Positions 8,346 through 14,696 of a stretch of DNA of 64,000 nt are shown here, piece by piece (the stretch's first letter is position 1; each line of letters starts with the position of its first letter). The position numbers and the translations under genes are program-made. The notes under the pieces are model-generated. The model did not search any database and was not told the DNA's origin. It saw nothing but the letters and a program-made list of their open reading frames with translations. The DNA is from Quadrisphaera setariae (GTDB lineage: Bacteria; Actinomycetota; Actinomycetes; Actinomycetales; Quadrisphaeraceae), in the NCBI RefSeq assembly GCF_008041935.1, contig NZ_VKAC01000008.1:1-64000 (forward strand), read 5' to 3'.

Positions 8346-8700
8346 GCCGCTCCCCCTCCACGCGCTCGACACGGGCTGGCAGCGGCTCGCCCTGCGTCGT
8401 GACGACGGCCCCCTCGACGGCGCGCCGCTGGCAGGCCCTCACGTCGCGCACGCCGTCGACGGTGACGAGGCAGTCGAAGCAGACGCCGATGCCGCAGAAC
8501 ACCCCGCGCGGCGCTCCGGCCCCGGCGGTCCGGCGCAGCGCTCCTCCGGTGCTCGCCGAGCGGCCGGCGGCCATGACGACCCCGGCGATGCTCTGCCCGC
8601 GCACGCCGGTGACGGGCTCGCCGTCGACGGTGATGGTCACGGGCTCCGCCGTCTCCGTCCTGGCGACGTCGCGGGCCGGGTCGACGCGTCGCGCGCTCAC
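8338..8700 (-). CDS. Ferredoxin-like [2Fe-2S] subunit of D-hydroxyproline dehydrogenase
   Basis: A 120-residue small subunit. The cluster-binding cysteines appear as FCGIGVCFDC followed by RACQ, the C-x4-C-x2-C-x(n)-C layout of HcnA/OoxC-like proteins. The segment ITVDGEPVTGVRGQSIAGVV is the typical N-terminal beta-grasp start. It passes electrons between the two flavoprotein subunits. Its start overlaps the end of the DAO-type gene by four bases, and its end overlaps the alpha-subunit start, so stoichiometric translation is likely. Confidence 0.87.
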   Translation of the reverse strand: MSARRVDPARDVARTETAEPVTITVDGEPVTGVRGQSIAGVVMAAGRSASTGGALRRTAGAGAPRGVFCGIGVCFDCLVTVDGVRDVRACQRRAVEGAVVTTQGEPLPARVERVEGERRG

Positions 8701-9980
8701 GCCGCCGCTCCCCCGGAGCCGCCCGGGTGCTCAGCGAGGGGCTCGGCGAGGGGCTCGGCGAGGTGCGGGGCCAGCGAGGGCCGGGCCACCGAGAACGCCG
8801 CGGCGTCGAGCGCCGGCTCCCGGCCGAGCAGGAGGTCGGCGACGAGCTCCCCGGTGGCCGGGGCCAGCCCGATGCCGGCGCCCTCGTGCCCGGTGGCGTG
8901 CCACAGCCCGGGCAGGCGCGGGTCCGGCCCGGCCACGGGCAGGTGGTCGGGCACGTAGGGGCGGAACCCGCCGTAGCTGCGCATCACCGGCACCCCCGCC
9001 AGCCCGGGGAACAGCGTCAGCGCCCCGGCCGCGAGGCGGCGGAGCACCTCCACGCGCAGCGCGCCGTCGAACCCGACCCGCTCGCGTGAGGATCCGATGA
9101 GGATGGTGCCCGAGGCCGTCGACTCCACCACGGTGGAGGTCTGCAGGTCGGCGTCGCCGGAGCCGACGGCGCCCACGTAGTCGGCGTCGTAGACCTTGCG
9201 GAACACCTGGTGCGGCTGGCGGGTGGTCACGAGGATGACGCCGCGGCGAGGGAGCACCGGCAGCGGAGCGCCCAGCAGGGAGCTCACCTCGCCCGACCAG
9301 GGACCCGCGGCGACGACGACGGCGCCTGCGGCGACGTCCCCGCGGCTCGTGCGCACTCCGGCCAGCCGGGCGCCGCCCTCGGCGAGGAGCGGGCCCGTCA
9401 CCTGCGCGCCGGTCAGGACCACCGCACCGCGGCGTCGGGCGGAGGCCAGCAGCGCCTCGGTGGCGACCACGGGCTGGACCTGGGCGTCGTCGGGGTAGTG
9501 GACGGCGAGGGCGACCTCGGGAGTGAGCCCCGGCTCCAGCGCCCGGGCGCCGGCGGCGTCGAGCTCGACCGCGTGCACGCCGGCGGGTCGCTGCGTGGCC
9601 GCGAAGGCGCGCAGGGCGCTGGCACCGCCGTCGGTGGTCGCGACCACGAGGCCGCCCTTGGGCTCGAGCTCGAGGTCGGGGAAGCCGCCGGGCAGCCCTG
9701 TGCGCAGCTCCTCGCGCAGCTCGGCGGCGAGCGCCGGCCACAGCTGCACGGCGCGCTGGGCCATGGCCAGCTCCGCACCGGGGCCCTTGTCGGAGACCAG
9801 GAGGTTGCCCTCGCCGCTGCCGGAGGTGCCACCGGCCGCCTCGCTGCGGTCGACCACCACCACCCGCGCGCCGCCGGCCGCCAGCGCCCTCGCGACGGCC
9901 GCGCCGACGATCCCGGCACCGACCACCGCGACGTCGGCGACCCACCGCGACGCGGTGGTGCGAGGTGTTCCCTGGGCCAT
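8697..9980 (-). CDS. D-hydroxyproline dehydrogenase beta-type subunit (DAO-fold FAD oxidoreductase)
   Basis: A 427-residue DadA/DAO-type flavoprotein. VAVVGAGIVGAAVARALA is the FAD-binding motif, and the C-terminal GHEGAGIGLAPATGELVADL is the family's flavin-contact region. In OoxB/HcnC-like complexes this subunit oxidises the amino acid and hands electrons to the iron-sulphur subunit. It is the first gene of the operon, 72 bp from the divergent GntR regulator. The C-terminus contains a short tandem repeat coding for AEPL/HLAEP. Confidence 0.85.
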   Translation of the reverse strand: MAQGTPRTTASRWVADVAVVGAGIVGAAVARALAAGGARVVVVDRSEAAGGTSGSGEGNLLVSDKGPGAELAMAQRAVQLWPALAAELREELRTGLPGGFPDLELEPKGGLVVATTDGGASALRAFAATQRPAGVHAVELDAAGARALEPGLTPEVALAVHYPDDAQVQPVVATEALLASARRRGAVVLTGAQVTGPLLAEGGARLAGVRTSRGDVAAGAVVVAAGPWSGEVSSLLGAPLPVLPRRGVILVTTRQPHQVFRKVYDADYVGAVGSGDADLQTSTVVESTASGTILIGSSRERVGFDGALRVEVLRRLAAGALTLFPGLAGVPVMRSYGGFRPYVPDHLPVAGPDPRLPGLWHATGHEGAGIGLAPATGELVADLLLGREPALDAAAFSVARPSLAPHLAEPLAEPLAEHPGGSGGAAA

Positions 9981-9994
9981 GTCCCATCAGTACC

Positions 9995-10003
9995 ATGTCA
10001 CAT
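9995..10003. promoter_or_regulatory. Weak dyad in the divergent hyp/gntR promoter region
   Basis: ATGT-C-ACAT lies in the 72-bp gap between the operon and its GntR-type regulator and is flanked by direct TACC repeats (TACCATGTCACATACC). FCD-type GntR proteins bind short palindromes in such positions. The arms are only 4 bp, so this is a suggestion. Confidence 0.3.
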
Positions 10004-10052
10004 ACCGGCACGGGAAGGTGTCGGGCGGAACAGCTGGTGGAGGGAGTCGCAC

Positions 10053-10727
10053 GTGACCGAGGTGCTCTCGACGGACCGCGGCGTGGCTCGCGCGGCGAGC
10101 TTGCGCGACCAGGTCGAGGAGGCCATCGCAGCCGCCGTGGTCTCCGGCGAGCTGGCCCCCGGCCAGCTGGTCTCGGCCCCGGCGCTGGCCGCCCGCTACG
10201 GCGTCTCGGCGACCCCCGTGCGCGAGGCGATGATGGCCCTGGAGGCCCGCGGGTTCGTCACCACCGTGCGCAACAAGGGCTTCCGCGTCACCGAGGTCCA
10301 CCGCGAGGACGTCGCCTCCCTCGTGGCGGTGCGCCGCCTCCTCGAGCCTCCGGCCGTGGGCCAGCTGGCAGCGGAGCGCTGCGCGCTCGTGGCCGAGCAC
10401 GCTCCGCGCCTGCGGGGCCTGGCCGACGAGATCGTCGCCGGTGCCCGCAGCGGCGACCTCGCCGCCTACCTGCGCGCCGACACGCAGTTCCACTCCGAGC
10501 TCCTGGCCCTGCTGGGCAACCGCCACCTCGTCCAGGTGGTGGGCCAGCTGCGCTCGCAGACGCGCCTGGTGGGACTGGCGGCGGCGGTGGGCAGTCCTGA
10601 GCTGGAGCGCTCAGCGGTCGACCACCACGAGCTGCTGGACCTGGTGCTCTCCGGTGACGGCCCCGCGGCTGAGCGCTTCATGGGGCTCCACGTCAGCGCC
10701 GTGCTCGACTGGTGGACCCCGCAGTGA
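10053..10727 (+). CDS. GntR-family regulator (FCD type) of the hydroxyproline operon
   Basis: A 224-residue regulator with an N-terminal winged HTH (GELAPGQLVSAPALAARYGV, TPVREAMMALEARGFV) and a C-terminal all-helical FCD domain with its Asp/His metal-site residues (RADTQFHSELL, DHHELLD). The GTG at 10053 has GGAGGGAG about ten bases upstream. FCD regulators usually sense the pathway substrate and repress a divergent operon, which fits the layout here. Its stop overlaps the start of the aminopeptidase gene (GTGA). Confidence 0.9.
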   Translation: MTEVLSTDRGVARAASLRDQVEEAIAAAVVSGELAPGQLVSAPALAARYGVSATPVREAMMALEARGFVTTVRNKGFRVTEVHREDVASLVAVRRLLEPPAVGQLAAERCALVAEHAPRLRGLADEIVAGARSGDLAAYLRADTQFHSELLALLGNRHLVQVVGQLRSQTRLVGLAAAVGSPELERSAVDHHELLDLVLSGDGPAAERFMGLHVSAVLDWWTPQ

Positions 10728-12319
10728 CGTCCCACCCGGTGACGCCCCGCCCGGTGACGCAGCACCGAGCCTGCCGCGACCACGCCGCGGAGGTCGAGGC
10801 CGCCCTCGCCGTGCTGGTCGGAGTCCTGCCGCTGCCGCTGCGGGTGGCCGCCGACGTCGCTGTCCCCCTGAGCGGCGACGGCGACGGCGACGCGCCCGCC
10901 GCGAGGCTGCTGCTGCGCCGACCGGACCGACTGCCTGCCAGTGACGCCCGTCCCGGCGGAGCCCGCTGGCCCGCGGCCGACGGCTCCCTCGGCGGGCTGT
11001 GGCCCACCGCCGAGGGGCTGGTGGTCGGACTCGGCGCACCCCCGTCGGGCGGCTCCGAGGCACCGGGGGTCGAACCGTGGCTGGTCGCCGGCGAAGCGGC
11101 AGGGCGCTGCCTGGACCGCGACGTCGTCGTCGACATGCCCCACCCCGCCGCCACCATCGATGACGAGGAGGCCGTGGAGGCCCTGCTCTGCGGGCTCGGC
11201 GTCGGTGCCGCGGCTGCCCGGCTCGGCCACGAGCGCTCCACCGCCGGCAGCGCCGTCGACGCCGGTGGTCCGGTGGTCCGGGTGCCGGAGGCGTTGCTGC
11301 CGGCGGCCCGGCGCGGTCTGGTGGCGTCGGCCGCGGTCCACCTGGCCCGGCTGGTGACGTGCGCCCCGCCGGGCGTCGCGACCCCGGCGGCCGTCGCCGA
11401 GTGGGCACGCGCGGGAGCCGCGGCGGTCGGCGCCGGCTGCGAGGTGCTCGACGCCGACGGCCTGCGCGCCGGCGGCTACGGCGCCGTGCTCGCCGTCGGC
11501 GCGGGTTCCGCGCACCAGCCCCACCTCGTCCGCGTGAGCTGGGACGGGCGTCCGGCCGACCCAGCTCGTCCGGGCGGCTCCGGGTCGCCGGCGGACCTCG
11601 TGGTCGTCGGCAAGGGCGTCACCTTCGACAGCGGGGGCCTGTCCCTCAAGAGCCCCGCCGCGATGCAGGACATGCGCTCGGACTGCGCGGGGGCCGCGGT
11701 GGCGCTGGCCACCGTCCTGTCGCTGGCGGCCCAGCGCGCCCCGGTGGCGGTGGAGGCGCTGCTGCCGCTGGCGGAGAACCTCCCGGGTCCGGGGGCGACG
11801 CGCCCCGGAGACGTGGTGCGCTCGCGGTCGGGGCGGCTCGTGCAGGTGCTCGACACCGACTTCGAGGGCCGCGTCCTGCTCGCCGACGCGCTCACCGACG
11901 CGTGCGCCGCCCGCCCCCGGCTGGTGGTCGACGTCGCGACGCTGACCTACCAGGCCGTGGTGGCCCTGGGCCCCGACATCGGGGCGCTGCTGGCCCGCGA
12001 CGACTCCGCGGCGGCGTCCGTGCTGGACGCCGCTCGGCGGGCGGGCGAGCCGCTGTGGCGGCTGCCGCTGGCCGACCGCTACCGCGCCCGGGTGGACGTC
12101 GGGTGGGCCCTCCGCAACCACCCCCTCACCGACAGCGGCCGCGCCATCACGGCGGCGCTGTTCCTCGACGCGTTCGTGCCGCCCGAGCAGCCGTGGGCGC
12201 ACCTGGACGTCGCGGGACCGTCCTGGCGGGGCGACGCCTCGGCTGACGGCGCGACCGGCTTCGGGGTGCGCACCCTGCTCGAGCTGGCGCGCTCGCTGAC
12301 GGGCTCGTCCGCGCCCTGA
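10724..12319 (+). CDS. Leucyl aminopeptidase family protein (M17)
   Basis: A 531-residue M17 peptidase. The metal-binding core is intact: GKGVTFDSGGLSLK (Lys and Asp ligands), MRSDCAGAA and DTDFEGRVLLADAL, the equivalent of the family NTDAEGR signature. Two Zn or Mn ions and a hexamer are expected. The GTG at 10724 overlaps the stop of the GntR gene, so the two are translationally coupled. This links peptide hydrolysis to hydroxyproline use: the enzyme may release amino acids from hydroxyproline-rich peptides. The N-terminal domain is Ala/Gly-rich and less conserved. Confidence 0.88.
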   Translation: MTSHPVTPRPVTQHRACRDHAAEVEAALAVLVGVLPLPLRVAADVAVPLSGDGDGDAPAARLLLRRPDRLPASDARPGGARWPAADGSLGGLWPTAEGLVVGLGAPPSGGSEAPGVEPWLVAGEAAGRCLDRDVVVDMPHPAATIDDEEAVEALLCGLGVGAAAARLGHERSTAGSAVDAGGPVVRVPEALLPAARRGLVASAAVHLARLVTCAPPGVATPAAVAEWARAGAAAVGAGCEVLDADGLRAGGYGAVLAVGAGSAHQPHLVRVSWDGRPADPARPGGSGSPADLVVVGKGVTFDSGGLSLKSPAAMQDMRSDCAGAAVALATVLSLAAQRAPVAVEALLPLAENLPGPGATRPGDVVRSRSGRLVQVLDTDFEGRVLLADALTDACAARPRLVVDVATLTYQAVVALGPDIGALLARDDSAAASVLDAARRAGEPLWRLPLADRYRARVDVGWALRNHPLTDSGRAITAALFLDAFVPPEQPWAHLDVAGPSWRGDASADGATGFGVRTLLELARSLTGSSAP

Positions 12320-12323
12320 GCGC

Positions 12324-12668
12324 TCAGCCGCGGCCGGCGCCCCGGACGGTGCCGGCGTCGTCCAGGTCGAGGTTCACGCGGTCGGCGCGGAAGTCCATCG
12401 TCACCGGGAAGCACTCCGCCCCTCGGCCGACCACGCGCACGGACAGGCCGCCCGCCTCGACCCGCGCGGTGGCCTCGGTCTCGGTCATGCCGAGCAGCAC
12501 GTCGGTCGTCTCGTCAGGTGCCCCGGTGGTGCCGCACGGACCGCTCGGTCCCGTCGGCGACGGACCGCCGGCGGGGTCGGCTGCTCCGCAGGCGGCCGTC
12601 ACCACCACCACGGCCAGGAGGACGGCGACGAGCGCCGCCCGGGAAGCGCCTCGCGCTGCTGCGACCAC
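12324..12668 (-). CDS. I78-family protease-inhibitor lipoprotein
   Basis: A 114-residue exported lipoprotein. A hydrophobic signal of ~20 residues ends at the lipobox VTAAC, followed by a Gly/Pro/Ser linker. The C-terminal ~60 residues contain TMDFRADRVNLDLDDAGTV, which matches the signature of the I78 inhibitor family (Elastase inhibitor AFLEI-like, PF11720). It probably sits on the outer face of the membrane and inhibits serine proteases. The start is a GTG at 12668. It ends four bases from the convergent M17 gene. Confidence 0.75.
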   Translation of the reverse strand: MVAAARGASRAALVAVLLAVVVVTAACGAADPAGGPSPTGPSGPCGTTGAPDETTDVLLGMTETEATARVEAGGLSVRVVGRGAECFPVTMDFRADRVNLDLDDAGTVRGAGRG

Positions 12669-12711
12669 ACCCCCACGACGCCACCGGCCGCTGGGCTGTT
12701 GCGCCCCTGCG

Positions 12712-14067
12712 TCACAGAGGGCCGGGGCCGGCTCCGAGCGTGCGGGGGGTGCCGCCCGGGCGCCAGCGCCGCAGCGCGGGGTTGGTCGCCGCCAGCGCCG
12801 CGACCAGCACGACGCAGGCCAGTCCGCCGCTGACCGCGGCGACGCCGGGTGACGACCACGAGCTCACCAGCCCCGCCCGGGCGTTCCCCAGGCCCGGCCC
12901 GGCCACCCCGACGACGTTCTCCAGCGCGCTGACCCTGCCCAGGTAGGCGTCCGGCGTCTCGAGCTGCACGAGCGCGCCCCGGGCGATCACCCCGGTGCTG
13001 TCCGCGGCCCCGGCGACCGCCAGCAGCACCAGCACCACCCCGACGTCGTGGGCGAGCCCCACCCCCGCCAGCGCCAGCCCCCACACGGCAGCCGCCACCA
13101 GCTGCACCGCGCCCGGGCGACGGGCGCGGGCGAGCGGCGAGGTCGCCAGGCCGGCGGCCAGCCCGCCCGCGGCGAGGGCGGAGAAGAACAGCCCGAGCGT
13201 GGCCGGCTGGTCCGCGAAGCGCGCGGCGTTCAGGGCCGGGAACAGCGCCACGGGCATGGCCAGGACGGTCGCGGCGGCGTCCACGAGCACCGACCCCGAC
13301 AGCGCGGGGCGGCGGGCCACCAGGCGCCAGCCGTCCCACGTCTGCCGCGCGGCGACGCCCAGTCCCGCCAGCAGGCGCGCCGGCGCCGGGCGCCTCGACG
13401 CGAGCGGTGCGCGCTCGTCGTCGTCGACGATGCCACCTCTGGCCGCAGCGCCCCCTGCCCTGGCTCGCGGCAGCCGCAGGGTCGCCACGAGGACGACGAC
13501 GAGCGCGGCGGCGTCCAGCAGGTAGCACGCGCCCGGACCCGCCGCGACCAGCACGGCCCCGGCGGCCAACGGCCCCACCAGCAGGGCGACCTGGAAGGTG
13601 AGGTGGCTCAGGGCGACCCCGGCGGGCACCTGGTCCCGTGGGAGGAGAGCGCTGATGAAGGTGCGGCGGGCGGCTGACCCCAGCGAGATGGCAGCGGTCT
13701 GCGCCGCCACCAGCGCGAGGAGCAGCACGAGGCTCGATGCCCCGGCCGCTGCCTGCACGGCGAGGGTGAGGGCCGCGGCCAGGGAGGCGGCGGTCGTGAC
13801 CAGAGCGAGGCGGCGTCGGTCGAGGGCGTCGGCCAGCTGCCCGCCCAGCAGCCCGCAGACCAGGGTCGGGACGGCGGTGACCAGGCCCACCGCGCCGACC
13901 CAGGCACTGCTGCCCGTGAGCTCCCACACCTGGAAGAGCACGGTGACGCTGACGAGCTGCCCGCTCGCCGTCGACAGCGCGCTGCCGAGCCACAGCCGCC
14001 GGAAGGCCGGGCTGGAGCGCAGCGGGCGGGTGTCGACGACGCGGTCGAGGTGGTCCCAGCGGCTCAC
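12712..14067 (-). CDS. MFS transporter (MFS_3/enterobactin-exporter-like)
   Basis: A 451-residue integral membrane protein with about ten to twelve hydrophobic segments. The start FRRLWLGSALSTASGQLVSV and the loop LADALDRRRLALVTT, the family's DRx(R/K)R motif A, identify a major facilitator of the drug-exporter/MFS_3 type. The substrate is unknown. The start overlaps the MarR gene by ATGA, so the pair forms a drug-responsive repressor-exporter unit. Confidence 0.85.
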   Translation of the reverse strand: MSRWDHLDRVVDTRPLRSSPAFRRLWLGSALSTASGQLVSVTVLFQVWELTGSSAWVGAVGLVTAVPTLVCGLLGGQLADALDRRRLALVTTAASLAAALTLAVQAAAGASSLVLLLALVAAQTAAISLGSAARRTFISALLPRDQVPAGVALSHLTFQVALLVGPLAAGAVLVAAGPGACYLLDAAALVVVLVATLRLPRARAGGAAARGGIVDDDERAPLASRRPAPARLLAGLGVAARQTWDGWRLVARRPALSGSVLVDAAATVLAMPVALFPALNAARFADQPATLGLFFSALAAGGLAAGLATSPLARARRPGAVQLVAAAVWGLALAGVGLAHDVGVVLVLLAVAGAADSTGVIARGALVQLETPDAYLGRVSALENVVGVAGPGLGNARAGLVSSWSSPGVAAVSGGLACVVLVAALAATNPALRRWRPGGTPRTLGAGPGPL

Positions 14068-14591
14068 GGGTGGTCGGTGGTGTCAGCGGTGTCGGCGAGC
14101 TTCTCGCGGAGCCGGTCGAGGAAGGAGCGCTCCTCGAGCAGGGCGCGCAGGTCGGCGACGACCTGCAAGAGCGAGTACGGGACGGCGGCGTCGAGCTCGG
14201 CGAGGAGGTCCTCCGTGGCGTTCCACTCGCGCTCGAGCAGCGGGACGGCTTCCGCTCCGGCTGCCGTGAGCGTGATGACGCGGGTGCGGGCGTCGGCGCC
14301 CGGGGCGCTGTCCACGAAGCCGCCCCGGCGCAGCTCGGCGAGGGTCTGGCTCATGGCGGAGTGGGTCACCCCCACCTCCCCGGCCAGCTGGCGGACGGTC
14401 AGCGGACCGAGGCGGGACAGGCGGATGAGCACCTTCGCGAACCGCGGTCGCAGCCCCTGCACGTGGCGCTCGGCGTAGAGGGCGGCGATGTCGGCGTCGA
14501 CGGCGTCGGTGAGCTCGCTGAAGGGCCGCAGGAAGTTGCGGGTGGTCGGGTCCTCGTCGGACCGGTCGCTCGGCAGCGTCACAGCGCTCAT
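14064..14591 (-). CDS. MarR-family transcriptional regulator
   Basis: A 175-residue winged-helix regulator. The core LTVRQLAGEVGVTHSAMSQT and the wing SAPGADARTRVITLTAAG are typical of MarR proteins. It precedes and overlaps the MFS exporter gene and probably represses both. A small dyad sits directly upstream of the ATG. Confidence 0.88.
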   Translation of the reverse strand: MSAVTLPSDRSDEDPTTRNFLRPFSELTDAVDADIAALYAERHVQGLRPRFAKVLIRLSRLGPLTVRQLAGEVGVTHSAMSQTLAELRRGGFVDSAPGADARTRVITLTAAGAEAVPLLEREWNATEDLLAELDAAVPYSLLQVVADLRALLEERSFLDRLREKLADTADTTDHP

Positions 14592-14594
14592 ACA

Positions 14595-14604
14595 ACAGCA
14601 CTGT
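14595..14604. promoter_or_regulatory. Possible MarR operator
   Basis: ACAG-CA-CTGT lies four bases upstream of the marR start codon, where an autoregulatory repressor would block transcription or initiation. The short arms make this tentative. Confidence 0.3.
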
Positions 14605-14629
14605 CAGATCTGCGCCAAGGGGCTGTCAT

Positions 14630-14672
14630 GCAGAAGACCCGCACCTCGAGGGTCGAGGTGCGGGTCTTCTGC
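14630..14672 (-). terminator. Perfect 20-bp hairpin after the coiled-coil gene
   Basis: Arms 14630-14649 and 14653-14672 are perfectly complementary over 20 bp with a GGG loop. The structure starts 24 bases past the stop of the coiled-coil gene and upstream of marR. It lacks a T run, like many actinobacterial stem-loop terminators. It should insulate marR-MFS from the upstream gene. Confidence 0.8.
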
Positions 14673-14696
14673 GCGGTCAGCGGACGTCGGAGGTGG

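Noticed and set aside
8346-8372. Upstream ATG for the dehydrogenase alpha subunit
   Set aside because: The GTG at 8345 has a strong GGAGGGGG site and the usual stop/start overlap; the ATG has neither.
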